Under the pieces are notes generated by a model, which had not been told where the DNA came from, did no database searches, and worked only from the letters and a program-made list of their open reading frames with translations. From assembly GCA_963771595.1 (NCBI GenBank), contig CAVYUC010000033.1:1-64000 (forward strand): 64,000 bases of DNA. Reading direction: 5' to 3'. Within the stretch, counting starts at the first letter, position 1, and every line of letters begins with the position of its first letter. The stretch is from CAVYUC01 sp963771595 (lineage in GTDB: Bacteria > Bacteroidota > Bacteroidia > Bacteroidales > Prolixibacteraceae). Below are positions 1 through 9,130 of the stretch, piece by piece. A program made the translations under genes and the position numbers.

Positions 1-114
1 TTTTTTTCCGGATTTCCCGCAACAGTTACGTAAAATTTATTTCGGTTCAAACCGCTGCATAGCCGGGATATTCCTGTTTCTTTTAAGAACTATAAAACCA
101 CATAACAAAAAGGG

Positions 115-219
115 ATTAAATTCGAATTAAACTTGATTTTAATTTGGTTTAAACTTGGATTAAATTTGGTTATAACCAAATTTAATCCAAGTTATGTTTA
201 TATTTAATCCGAATTTAAT
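115..219. repeat. Long AT-rich dyad with a 42-bp perfect palindrome at its centre
   Basis: Positions 152-193 form a perfect inverted repeat with no spacer: 21-nt arms 152-172 and 173-193, starting AACTTGGATTAAATTTGG. An outer pair of 17-nt arms (115-131 and 203-219) matches with one mismatch, so the whole stretch can fold as a nested cruciform or as a long RNA hairpin. The left half also repeats itself imperfectly in direct orientation (around 130-150 and 151-172, built on the words AAACTTG and AATTTGG). It ends about 20 nt before the start codon of the DUF6266 gene. Function is unknown; it could be a regulatory or 5'-UTR structure or a copy of a dispersed repeat. Confidence 0.8.
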
Positions 220-240
220 ACATCTTAAATACCTTAAAAA

Positions 241-960
241 ATGGCACGATTAACGAATAATAATTTGAACTCAGGAAGCGGAAGCCTTGGGTCGGTGGTT
301 GTTTACAACATGTATGGAAAATCATATATGCGTTCGAAACCCACTAAGTATACCGATCGAAAATCACCGGCACAACTTGCCCAGCGACAGAAGATGGAAA
401 AGGTAAAAGATTTTTTACAACCTTTCAAAGACCTGGTGCGGATGACCTTCGCAGGTGAAGCTGTGGGCCATTCTGCCTACCATTCTGCTTATTCGTACAA
501 TATGCATTCCGGGCTTCAGGGAGAATACCCGGAGATTGAAATAAACAAACAAAGCGCCTTGCTGAGCAAAGGTCCGTTGCCGCTTCCCGAAAATGCACAG
601 ATAAGTATTGGTTCTGAAGGTATTTTATTTCAGTGGGATGATATCCCGGAGAATAAAAGTGCCATCAGTAATACACTTGTAGTTTTAGCAAGGTATATTC
701 CGGGAAATGCTGTCGATTTCAGGTTGACCGGCATACCTCGTTCGGAAAAGCAATTTCTGTGGAAAACACGGCTACCGCTTGATTCACCTGCAGATTTGGA
801 TATCTGGCTGGCATTTCAAAAACCGGGTGAAATGAAGATGAGCAACAGCCTGTACCTGACTTTACAGGATTATGGTATTTACCCCGTTCCCTTGTTTGAA
901 TCGTTTCATCGAAGCGGGATTGTACGGTATTGCTTACAACATATAACATCCCATCCGTAA
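241..960 (+). CDS. DUF6266 family protein
   Basis: The 239-aa product opens with MARLTNNNLNSGSGSLGSVV, followed by a YNMYGKSYMRSKPTKYTDRK stretch and an AQLAQRQKM segment. This is the N-terminal signature I associate with DUF6266, a Bacteroidota-specific family of unknown function. There is no signal peptide or membrane segment. The ATG at 241 gives the conserved N-terminus directly. The family name is recognition by eye; no activity can be assigned. The gene is flanked by an extensive palindrome upstream and short hairpin repeats downstream and has no operon partner, which suggests a mobile or repeat-associated locus, but no recombinase or terminal repeats are present. Confidence 0.75.
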   Translation: MARLTNNNLNSGSGSLGSVVVYNMYGKSYMRSKPTKYTDRKSPAQLAQRQKMEKVKDFLQPFKDLVRMTFAGEAVGHSAYHSAYSYNMHSGLQGEYPEIEINKQSALLSKGPLPLPENAQISIGSEGILFQWDDIPENKSAISNTLVVLARYIPGNAVDFRLTGIPRSEKQFLWKTRLPLDSPADLDIWLAFQKPGEMKMSNSLYLTLQDYGIYPVPLFESFHRSGIVRYCLQHITSHP

Positions 961-976
961 TTTATAATGCATACCA

Positions 977-1106
977 CGACCTCGGAGAGGTCACATGTTT
1001 ATAGCACGGTCGAAACAATAAGACAACCGACCTCAGCGAGGTCACATGTTTATAGAAACGCCAGCTGGTAACAAGAATGCGACTCCTGGAGGTCGTATGA
1101 AATGGA
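977..1106. repeat. Short GACCTC-type hairpin repeats, three copies
   Basis: Two near-identical 28-nt units lie at 977-1004 and 1028-1055. Each begins with a small palindrome (GACCTC, 3-nt loop, GAGGTC) followed by ACATGTTTATAG. A third, degenerate unit at 1080-1106 keeps an imperfect version of the palindrome and continues with TATGAAATGGA. This looks like an intergenic REP-like repeat. The copies sit between the DUF6266 gene and the receptor gene and do not overlap a credible reading frame. Confidence 0.7.
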
Positions 1107-1143
1107 AATAAAATTTACAATCCTGTTGCAAAAGATAAGATTG

Positions 1144-1151
1144 TATATTTG
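1144..1151 (+). promoter_or_regulatory. -7 promoter element (TATATTTG) for the TonB-dependent receptor
   Basis: TATATTTG fits the Bacteroidota -7 consensus TAnnTTTG and lies 22 nt before the ATG at 1174. No TTTG element at the usual 19-21 nt spacing was found; a TTG lies 15 nt upstream. Confidence 0.45.
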
Positions 1152-1173
1152 CCCGTAAAACATAGCAAATCCA

Positions 1174-3348
1174 ATGAAGATTTTTCTCTTTTTAATGATA
1201 TCGCTCCTGGTATATTTGGGGAGCAACGCTCAGAATCACGTATATCTTAAAATTTCTGACGGTTCGGGGGAGCCTTTGACCGGGGCAAATATTGCAGTGG
1301 CCCGAACCACCACCGGCACTGTTACCGACAGCACCGGAACGGCAGAACTCTCAAATCTTCCCAATGGTAAAACGGAAATCGTAATTTCATTTATTGGTTA
1401 TGAAGAAAAACACGTTGTTCTGAATTTTCCGTCCGATAACAACAAAACATTTGATATTGTGCTGGAAGAAGGCGAAGAGCTGGAAGAAATTGTCATTTCC
1501 ACCACCCGGTCATCACGTAGTATCGATAATGTACCAACACGGATAGAAGTTATCTCGGGGGAAGAACTGGGGGAAAAAGCAGCAATGAATTCAAGCAATA
1601 TAGGCATGCTGCTAAGAGAAACCACGGGGGTACTTATGCAGCAAACCTCGTTAAGTTCCGGAAATTTGAGTATAAAGATACAGGGCCTGGATGGCCGGTA
1701 TACCCAAATTTTAAAAGACGGATTTCCGCTGTATGGAGGTTTTGCAGGGGGCTTATCCATTATGCAGATTCCCCCGCTCGATTTGCGGCAGGTGGAGCTT
1801 ATAAAAGGCAGCAATTCTACGTTGTATGGTGGTGGTGCAATTGCAGGAATTGTAAATCTTGTCTCTATTTTACCCGAAGAGGACCCTGAACTCAGCATCA
1901 TGTTCAACCAAACAAGCGCTTTGGGCACCACCGGCAATATTTTTTATGCACAGAAATACGGTAAAACCGGAATGACCCTTTATGGTTCGGTGTACAACCA
2001 AAAGCCATACGATCCGGATGATGATAATTTTTCAAACATTCCTGAGGCACGTTCATTCAGCCTCAACCCGAAGTTGTTTTATTACATCAACCCTAAAACG
2101 GAACTGATGCTGGGATTAAACGGTACATTCGATCACCGGACAGGAGGAGATATGAACGTGATAAACGGCAATCGAAATGCGGAACATGTGTTTACGGAAG
2201 AAAATTCTTCCGAACGGTATTCAAGCCAGTTTGCCTTTGTCAACTCGGACGAAAAACGAACATTCAGCCTGAAAAACAGTTTAAGTTATTTCAACCGGGA
2301 ATTAAACATTCCCGCGTACAGGTTTTCAGGACATCAGATTTCAGGGTTTACAGAAGCACTTTTGGTTTTTCAGGTTAACGAAAACTCGGACTGGCAATTT
2401 GGGGCAAACCATTATTACGAATCGTTTAATGAAGACAAAAAGGATTCGGCTGCAGTGCGCGATTATGCACATCAAACCTTTGGAGGTTTTATCCAGAATA
2501 CAACTGATTTTTCAAACCGGGTTACCCTCGAAAGCGGGTTCAGGGCAGATTATGATTTAACACATGGCCCTTTTTTTCTTCCGCGTGTTTCGGTGCTTTA
2601 CAACGTCAGTAAAAATTTAACTACGCGTCTTGGCGGCGCCATGGGATACAAACTTCCCACTATTTTTACTGAAGATGCCGAGAGGCTCTATTTCAGGAAC
2701 ATCAGGCCACTTTCCATGGATAAAATTCATGCGGAAACTTCAGTTGGCGGAAACTTCGATATCAATTACAGAACAGTTTTTTTTGACCAGCTTGCTTTTT
2801 CCGTTAACCAGCTTTTTTATGTCACACAATTAAAAAATGCATTGGTGCTTCGTGAAAATAACCCTTCAAATGTATATTTTTTTGAAAATGCAAACGGGAA
2901 TGTGCTGACTTCGGGTTTTGAAACCAACCTGAAGCTGATATATAACAATTTCAAATTGTTTTTTAACTATGCACTGATTAATACCAAACTCAAATACGAC
3001 AACATCAACAATCAACAACCGCTCACTCCGAAGAATAATGCAGGTTTTGTTGTAATGTACGATGAAGAGGAAAAATGGTCGGTTGGCTATGAATTGTATT
3101 ACACGGGCTGGCAGTATGACGAATCGTACAGTAAAAAACCGGACTATTGGATTATGGGTTTTATGGTGATGAGGCATTTCGAACGGTTATCGGTTTTTCT
3201 TAATTTTGAAAACTTTACCAATACCATTCAAACCAACTTCGAACCGCTGGTTTTGCCCCCATACAATAATCCCGCTTTTCCGGAAATCTGGGCGCCCACA
3301 GACGGATTTGTTGTTAACGGAGGTTTTAAAATTAACCTCCTTGAGTGA
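1174..3348 (+). CDS. TonB-dependent outer-membrane receptor
   Basis: This 724-aa protein has a signal peptide (roughly residues 1-19, ending SNAQ). Next comes a carboxypeptidase-regulatory-like beta-sandwich (about 20-105, with PLTGANIAVARTTTGTVTDS), a plug domain (about 110-230, with the RQVELIKGSNSTLYGGGAIAG segment typical of plugs), and a beta-barrel to the C-terminus. It would take up a bulky substrate across the outer membrane using TonB energy. The length is near that of siderophore or cobalamin receptors and short of SusC proteins. There is no SusD-type partner beside it, so glycan uptake is unlikely. The substrate cannot be told from the sequence. Confidence 0.85.
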   Translation: MKIFLFLMISLLVYLGSNAQNHVYLKISDGSGEPLTGANIAVARTTTGTVTDSTGTAELSNLPNGKTEIVISFIGYEEKHVVLNFPSDNNKTFDIVLEEGEELEEIVISTTRSSRSIDNVPTRIEVISGEELGEKAAMNSSNIGMLLRETTGVLMQQTSLSSGNLSIKIQGLDGRYTQILKDGFPLYGGFAGGLSIMQIPPLDLRQVELIKGSNSTLYGGGAIAGIVNLVSILPEEDPELSIMFNQTSALGTTGNIFYAQKYGKTGMTLYGSVYNQKPYDPDDDNFSNIPEARSFSLNPKLFYYINPKTELMLGLNGTFDHRTGGDMNVINGNRNAEHVFTEENSSERYSSQFAFVNSDEKRTFSLKNSLSYFNRELNIPAYRFSGHQISGFTEALLVFQVNENSDWQFGANHYYESFNEDKKDSAAVRDYAHQTFGGFIQNTTDFSNRVTLESGFRADYDLTHGPFFLPRVSVLYNVSKNLTTRLGGAMGYKLPTIFTEDAERLYFRNIRPLSMDKIHAETSVGGNFDINYRTVFFDQLAFSVNQLFYVTQLKNALVLRENNPSNVYFFENANGNVLTSGFETNLKLIYNNFKLFFNYALINTKLKYDNINNQQPLTPKNNAGFVVMYDEEEKWSVGYELYYTGWQYDESYSKKPDYWIMGFMVMRHFERLSVFLNFENFTNTIQTNFEPLVLPPYNNPAFPEIWAPTDGFVVNGGFKINLLE

Positions 3349-3403
3349 TAAACCATTGGCATATCTCTGTTTCCGGATGCAACCAACTTCCAAATTGATA
3401 AGA

Positions 3404-3434
3404 GAACATATTATTTTAACAAAATAATATGTTC
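3404..3434 (+). terminator. AT-rich perfect hairpin after the TonB-dependent receptor
   Basis: A 14-bp perfect stem (GAACATATTATTTT paired with its complement) closes a 3-nt AAC loop, 55 nt after the receptor stop codon. There is no strong T-tract, so it may be a weak terminator or a protein-binding dyad. Confidence 0.4.
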
Positions 3435-3528
3435 CACAAATAAATTCCTTCTTTGAAACATAAAATCACGAACGATTCTGTAACTTTATCTGTTACTACA
3501 TACTAATCCTGATATAAAATCTAGTGTG

Positions 3529-5859
3529 ATGAAAAAATCTGTACCCTTTATTCTGACATTCCTGCTGTCTGTTTGTTATTCAAATGCCCAAATCAGCGCC
3601 AGCCTGTTTCGTTATCCGGATGTTTCCAAAACCCATATTACATTTGTTTATGCTGATGACATCTGGATAGTTCCCAAAGAAGGCGGTATTGCTTCAAGGC
3701 TGAGTTCTCCGGATGGAGAAGAAGTATCGCCGAAATTTTCACCCGATGGAAAAATGATTGCATTTTCGGGCAATTACGATGGCATACTTGATGTGTACAC
3801 TATTCCGGCGCTGGGGGGAGTTCCCCAACGCATTACATTTCACGGGGGAGTTACTCTGGGCTGGCAGCCAAACGGTGAAAAAATACTTTTTGCCTCATCG
3901 AAGGAAAGTGGTCGGCTGCGCTTCGACCGGCTTTTCACCATCGATAAAAACGGAGGATTGCCCCAGGCACTTCCTCCGGCTTATGCCGAATCCGGAAGCT
4001 TCTCACCCGATGGAAAGCAACTGGCTTTCACCGACAAATCGCGTTTGAACCGTACGTGGAAACGTTATCGCGGTGGAATGGCACCCGATATTTATGTGAT
4101 GAACCTCGATGATTATTCCACCGTAAATATTACAAATAATGATGCAAGCGATGAGCTCCCCATGTGGCACGACAGCAAAATATATTACCTCTCGGATAAT
4201 GGCCCTGAAAAAAGATACAACATCTGGGAATATGATACGGATACAAAAACATCCACACAACGGACCGATTTTTCTGATTTTGATGTTCATTTTCCTTCCA
4301 TTGGCCCGGATGATATGGTATTTGAAGCAGGAGGCGATTTGTACCTTATGAACCTGAATACGGGCCGGTACAACAAGGTGAACATTCAGGTGATTACCGA
4401 TATGTTTGCCACTTTACCGCGCACGGTAAAAGGAGAGGAATACATGCAGCATTACAACATTTCGCCTGAGGGAAACCGGGCGCTGATTGAAACACGTGGT
4501 GAAATCTTTTCGGTTCCGGCAGAAAAAGGTTTTGTTAAAAATCTCACCCAAAGTTCAGGGTCGGCTCAACGTTATCCGGCATGGTCACCCGATGGTAAAA
4601 CAGTGGCTTTCTGGAGTGATGCATCCGGTGAGTACGAACTGACATTGTACAACATCGAAAAGGGGACATCGAAAAAAATCACCAGCCTTGGACCAGGCTT
4701 CAGGTACAATATTTACTGGTCGCCCGATTCAAAAAAAGTGGTATATGTTGACCAGGCAATGAACATAAATGTTACGGAAATTGAATCCGGAAAAACCAAA
4801 ACCATCGATAAAGGTTTATGGATGTTCCAGGGAGATCTGGATAACTTTAATGCATCATGGTCGACTGACAGCCGCTGGATTTCGTGGGGCCGCGGCGCAG
4901 AAAACCGCAATTCCGTGGTTTTTATTTACGATACCCGAAACGACAAAAAAGAACAGGTAACCTCCGATTATTACAATAACTTCTCCCCTGCTTTCGACCC
5001 TGAAGGCAAATACCTGTATGTATTAACCAACCGCGCAATGCAGCCGGCATACAGCGATTTCGACAATACTTTTATTTATGATAATTCTACCCTGGTTGCA
5101 GCTATCAGCCTTAAAAAAGATACACCTTCGCCTTTGGAACCCGAAAATGACAATGTAGGGGATGAAAAACAAGCAGATGATAAAGCTAATGACAATGAAG
5201 AAAAAAGTAGCTCCGGCAGCGGGGATAATGAGGATACAACTAAAGTAAAAAGTGTTGAGATTGATTTTGACGGACTTGAAAAAAGATTGGTTCTTTTGAC
5301 TGTAGATGCAGGTAATTACCGCAATTTGTCAGCTGTAAAAGACAAAATAATTTTTCATGATTTTACCAATGCAAATGATAAAAATGAGAGCAAGCCAGTT
5401 GTATACTGGGATTTAAAAGAACGTGAACAGAAAACGATAGTCAATAATGCAGATAATTATATGCTGTCGGCCAAAAACGAAAAGCTTTTAATCTCGGATA
5501 AGCAAAAGCTGAGCATCATCGAAGTGAAGGAAAGCCAGAAAGTGGACAAGTACGTTCCGCTGCAGGAAATTGAAATAACCGTGCAACCAAAAGAGGAATG
5601 GAAACAGCTTTTCATGGATACATGGCGTTTTGAACGCGATTATTTCTACGATAAAAACATGCACGGGCTGGACTGGAAAGCCATGAAAGAGAAATACGGA
5701 AAGCTTATCGATCAGGCTGTCAGCCGCGAAGATGTGAATTTTGTTCTGGGAGAATTAATCGGTGAGATGAATGCTTCACATACTTACAAAGGAGGCGGCG
5801 ATTTGGAAAAATCAAAAAGAAGAAATGTAGGCTATCTTGGGCGTCGACTGGAAAATTAA
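3529..5859 (+). CDS. Tricorn-like S41 protease, N-terminal part (frameshifted)
   Basis: Residues 1-22 form a signal peptide (ending SNAQ), followed by WD40/TolB-like beta-propeller repeats (SPDGK motifs repeated through the first half) as in archaeal tricorn protease. The part with the first catalytic residue follows: His about 751 in MNASHTYKGGGD. The frame then ends prematurely after VGYLG, and the expected continuation GVDWKINNGHYQI is in the +1 frame at 5837-6781. An extra G in the GGG at 5839-5841 explains the break. A low-complexity Asp/Glu/Lys/Ser stretch lies near residues 540-580. The ATG at 3529 is used because 3526 is a GTG directly before it. Rejoined, the protein would be about 1,085 aa, the family's normal length. 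Confidence 0.8.
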   Translation: MKKSVPFILTFLLSVCYSNAQISASLFRYPDVSKTHITFVYADDIWIVPKEGGIASRLSSPDGEEVSPKFSPDGKMIAFSGNYDGILDVYTIPALGGVPQRITFHGGVTLGWQPNGEKILFASSKESGRLRFDRLFTIDKNGGLPQALPPAYAESGSFSPDGKQLAFTDKSRLNRTWKRYRGGMAPDIYVMNLDDYSTVNITNNDASDELPMWHDSKIYYLSDNGPEKRYNIWEYDTDTKTSTQRTDFSDFDVHFPSIGPDDMVFEAGGDLYLMNLNTGRYNKVNIQVITDMFATLPRTVKGEEYMQHYNISPEGNRALIETRGEIFSVPAEKGFVKNLTQSSGSAQRYPAWSPDGKTVAFWSDASGEYELTLYNIEKGTSKKITSLGPGFRYNIYWSPDSKKVVYVDQAMNINVTEIESGKTKTIDKGLWMFQGDLDNFNASWSTDSRWISWGRGAENRNSVVFIYDTRNDKKEQVTSDYYNNFSPAFDPEGKYLYVLTNRAMQPAYSDFDNTFIYDNSTLVAAISLKKDTPSPLEPENDNVGDEKQADDKANDNEEKSSSGSGDNEDTTKVKSVEIDFDGLEKRLVLLTVDAGNYRNLSAVKDKIIFHDFTNANDKNESKPVVYWDLKEREQKTIVNNADNYMLSAKNEKLLISDKQKLSIIEVKESQKVDKYVPLQEIEITVQPKEEWKQLFMDTWRFERDYFYDKNMHGLDWKAMKEKYGKLIDQAVSREDVNFVLGELIGEMNASHTYKGGGDLEKSKRRNVGYLGRRLEN

Positions 5860-6781
5860 TAATGGTCATTATCAGATTGCGCGGATTCTGGAAGGCGCGG
5901 TTTGGGATGCCGAAGCCCGTTCACCTCTTGCCGAGCCCGGTGTTGATGTTCAGGAAGGTGATTATGTTCTGGCTGTAAATGGTGTTCCTTTGACTGTTGA
6001 CAAAGAACCAACTGCTGCATTTTTAGGGTTGGGTGGAAAAACAGTTGAACTGACTGTCAGTAAAACACCTTCAGCAGACAATGCAAAAAAAGTAGTGGTA
6101 AAAACAATGGATAGCGAAAGCCGGCTCCGGCACCTGGCCTGGATGGAAGAAAAGCGCCAGAGGGTGAGTGAAGCTACCGGTGGTAAAGTGGGTTACATTT
6201 ATGTGCGCAGTACCGGGATTGACGGGCAGAATGAACTGGCCCGGCAGTATTACGGACAGTGGAACAAGGACGGGCTCATTATCGATGAACGTTTTAACAG
6301 TGGCGGCCAGATTCCTGATCGTTTTGTGGAACTTTTAAACCGCAATGCCCTGGCTTATTTTGCCGTGCGCGACGGCCACGACTGGCAATGGCCTCCCGTA
6401 GCGCATTTCGGGCCAAAGGTGATGATGATAAACGGCTGGAGCGGTTCAGGCGGCGATGCATTCCCTGATTATTTTCGCAAATCAGGTTTGGGCCCACTGC
6501 TGGGTACAAGAACCTGGGGCGGATTAATCGGAATCAGCGGATTACCGCAATTAATCGATGGCGGCTCGGTTACTGCACCAACTTTCCGGATGTATGATCC
6601 TTCAGGAAAATGGTTTAAAGAAGGTCATGGAGTTGATCCGGATATTCCGGTTCCTGAAGACCACCAAAAGCTTGCAAAAGGTATCGATAATCAGCTGGAA
6701 GAAGCCATTGATTATATAAATGCCGAATTGAAAAAGAACCCTGTAAAATGGCCGCAGCATGAACCTTACGAAAAAAGATAG
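5837..6781 (+). pseudogene. Tricorn-like S41 protease, C-terminal part (PDZ and catalytic domain)
   Basis: This is the continuation of the gene at 3529 in the next frame. It begins with a PDZ domain (about the first 90 codons, GVDWKINNGHYQIARIL then YVLAVNGVPL). The S41 core follows, with the nucleophile Ser in GWSGSGGDAFP (about codon 205) and the RTWGGLIGI segment after it. No ATG lies at the fragment's start; its frame opens at a TTG, so it probably is not translated on its own. Everything downstream of the break is intact, which suggests a very recent lesion or a base-call error rather than an old pseudogene. The family degrades oligopeptides; here it would act in the periplasm. Confidence 0.75.
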
Positions 6782-6798
6782 TAGATTAAAACTGACTG

Positions 6799-6837
6799 TT
6801 CAGCGCACGCTCCTGCCACTGGTGAAGCTGAATTTTT
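6799..6837 (+). terminator. Probable terminator after the tricorn-like protease
   Basis: TTCAGC (6799-6804) pairs with GCTGAA (6827-6832) and is followed by TTTTT. The loop is 22 nt and contains a possible inner CAC/GTG pairing. It lies 18 nt after the stop codon. Confidence 0.4.
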
Positions 6838-6905
6838 ACCGGAACATTTCATAATAATCATTGGTTTAACTGATTTACCAATAAAAACTTTAAAGTAATT
6901 TCATC

Positions 6906-8981
6906 ATGAAAAAAATATCGGTATTAATAATTTTAATGGCAACCATGATACAAGCAAATTTTGCCCAGGATAACGATCCGTACCTGTGGCTCGAGGAGGT
7001 GGAAAATGAAAAAGCACTAAATTGGGTGGAGGAATGGAATGAAAAGACACTGGATGTTTTGACTTCTCAGCCGGGTTATCAGGAAATGTACGAAAGGGAT
7101 TTGGAAATTTACAACTCCACCGATCGAATTGCCGACCCTGCGATTTACAAAAATTATATTTATAATTTCTGGCAGGACCAGGAACATGAGCGCGGAATCT
7201 GGCGCAGGACGACAATGGAAAGCTATCTTGGTACAGATCCAAATTGGGAGATTTTACTGGATTTGGATGACCTTTCAAAAAAGGAAAACGAAAAATGGGT
7301 TTTTAAGGGTGTAACAGGATTATTTCCGGATTATGATCGCTTTTTAATAAGCCTGTCAAAAGGTGGCGGCGACGCAGTGGTTATCAAGGAATTTGATGTG
7401 AATTCCAAATCGTTTGTTGAAAATGGTTTTTTTGTTCCCGAAGCCAAAGGCAGCGCCAGTTGGATTGACCAAAATACAATTATGGTTTCTTCTGATTTCG
7501 GGAATGGCCTTACTACCTCAGGTTATCCCAAACAGGTAAAAATATGGAAAAGGGGTACTGATTTAAAAAATGCAAAACTCCTGTTCGAAGGAAATGAAAA
7601 CAGCGTGGGAATTTGGGGGTCTGCTTTACATGATAAGAATAAAACCTACAGGATTGTCATGGAAAACACAACATTTTTTACATCTGATTTTTATATGGTG
7701 GAAAATGACAAACTCATAAAACTTGATGTCCCCAATGATATTGAAATGTCCACCATTTTTAACGGGCAGGTAATTTTTCAACTCAAATCGGATTGGGAAG
7801 TAAATAATACTGTTTTTAAACAAGGTGCAGTTATCAGCATAAACTACGATGATTTGATAAACAACCGAAAGAATTTTGAGCTTATCGTTCAACCGGATGA
7901 TCGCTCAAGTGTAACCGAATTAACGACAACAGAAAACACACTGCTGATTAACATGTTATCGAATGTCAAGAGCGAACTTTATGCATACAGCAGAAATGAT
8001 AAATGGCAAAAAGAAAAGATAAATGCACCTGATTTTGGTTCAATTTCCTTGAGTTCGTCAGATCATTTCAGCAACAATTACTTTTTCTATTTCCAGAATT
8101 TCCTTGAACCCTCCACACTTTATCTGGGAAATGCCCAAACCGGCAAAATCGAAAAGGTAAAATCCATGCCGGCCTATTTTCCGGCAGAAAATTACAAGGT
8201 GCAGCAATTTGAAGCTACATCAAAAGACGGCACTAAAATTCCATATTTTGTAGTTAGTTCCAAATCATTAAAAATGAATGGGAAAAATCCAACCTTACTT
8301 TATGCTTACGGAGGATTTGAAGTGCCAATGTTACCCCGGTATTCGGCTATTACCGGAACTTCATGGCTTGAAAATGGGGGAGTTTATGTTCTGGCGAATC
8401 TGCGCGGCGGCGGCGAATTTGGCCCAAAATGGCACCAGGCTGTTTTAAAGGAAAACCGGCAAAAAGTATTTGACGATTTTTATGCAGTGGCTGAAGATTT
8501 AATCAGCCGGAAAATTACATCACCTGAAAAACTTGGAATTTACGGCGGCAGCAATGGTGGACTGCTGGTTGGCGTAGCATTTACGCAGCGGCCTGATTTG
8601 TATAATGCAGTGGTTTGTGCAGTTCCGCTTCTCGACATGAAACGCTACAATAAACTATTGGCAGGCGCAAGCTGGATGGCCGAATATGGCAATCCCGACA
8701 TTCCGGAAGAATGGGAATACATCAGCAAATATTCCCCTTATCAGAATGTGAAACCAGGAATGAATTATCCTGAAGTTTTTTTTACCACCTCCACGCGTGA
8801 CGATCGCGTTCATCCCGGTCATGCACGTAAAATGGTGGCAAAAATGAGTGATATGGGATATAAAGTTTTTTATTTTGAAAATACAGAGGGAGGACATGCC
8901 GGCGCATCCACAAACCAGCAGCGTGCCAAGGTTTCGGCGCTCATTTATTCATACCTGAAAATGAAACTAATGAACAATTAA
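6906..8981 (+). CDS. Prolyl oligopeptidase family serine peptidase (S9A)
   Basis: The 691-aa protein has a signal peptide (about 1-20, ending NFAQ), then the short N-terminal S9A segment DNDPYLWLEEVENEKAL. A seven-bladed propeller follows (about 80-410), then a C-terminal alpha/beta-hydrolase. The triad is visible: Ser549 in GGSNGG, Asp632 or Asp633 in TRDDRVHPGH, and His664 in EGGHAG. It cleaves short peptides after proline and, being exported, probably works in the periplasm. It follows the tricorn-like protease on the same strand with about 125 nt between, so the two may form a peptide-degradation pair, although a likely terminator separates them. Confidence 0.9.
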   Translation: MKKISVLIILMATMIQANFAQDNDPYLWLEEVENEKALNWVEEWNEKTLDVLTSQPGYQEMYERDLEIYNSTDRIADPAIYKNYIYNFWQDQEHERGIWRRTTMESYLGTDPNWEILLDLDDLSKKENEKWVFKGVTGLFPDYDRFLISLSKGGGDAVVIKEFDVNSKSFVENGFFVPEAKGSASWIDQNTIMVSSDFGNGLTTSGYPKQVKIWKRGTDLKNAKLLFEGNENSVGIWGSALHDKNKTYRIVMENTTFFTSDFYMVENDKLIKLDVPNDIEMSTIFNGQVIFQLKSDWEVNNTVFKQGAVISINYDDLINNRKNFELIVQPDDRSSVTELTTTENTLLINMLSNVKSELYAYSRNDKWQKEKINAPDFGSISLSSSDHFSNNYFFYFQNFLEPSTLYLGNAQTGKIEKVKSMPAYFPAENYKVQQFEATSKDGTKIPYFVVSSKSLKMNGKNPTLLYAYGGFEVPMLPRYSAITGTSWLENGGVYVLANLRGGGEFGPKWHQAVLKENRQKVFDDFYAVAEDLISRKITSPEKLGIYGGSNGGLLVGVAFTQRPDLYNAVVCAVPLLDMKRYNKLLAGASWMAEYGNPDIPEEWEYISKYSPYQNVKPGMNYPEVFFTTSTRDDRVHPGHARKMVAKMSDMGYKVFYFENTEGGHAGASTNQQRAKVSALIYSYLKMKLMNN

Positions 8982-9130
8982 TTTTGCATTTGGTAAGTTC
9001 ATTTTTTCCTGAATGAATTAAAAAGAAAGAAATCGATCAGTATTTTGGAAGTCTATTATCAGCATTTTGCACCTTAAAAATCAGTATAACATAATACAAT
9101 TTTTTGTTTGTTTTAGTTTAAGTTTGCTCT

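Noticed and set aside
40..60. tRNA-like TTCAAACC motif
   Set aside because: The stem on either side does not pair as a T-arm and no cloverleaf can be formed around it.
1398..1937. 179-codon frame antisense to the TonB-dependent receptor
   Set aside because: It is Ser/Pro-rich shadow coding opposite the plug domain.
3526..5859. Programmed +1 frameshifting in the tricorn-like gene
   Set aside because: The site (CTTGGGC) lacks a stop codon in the shift window and has no RF2-like or slippery context. A surplus G fits better.
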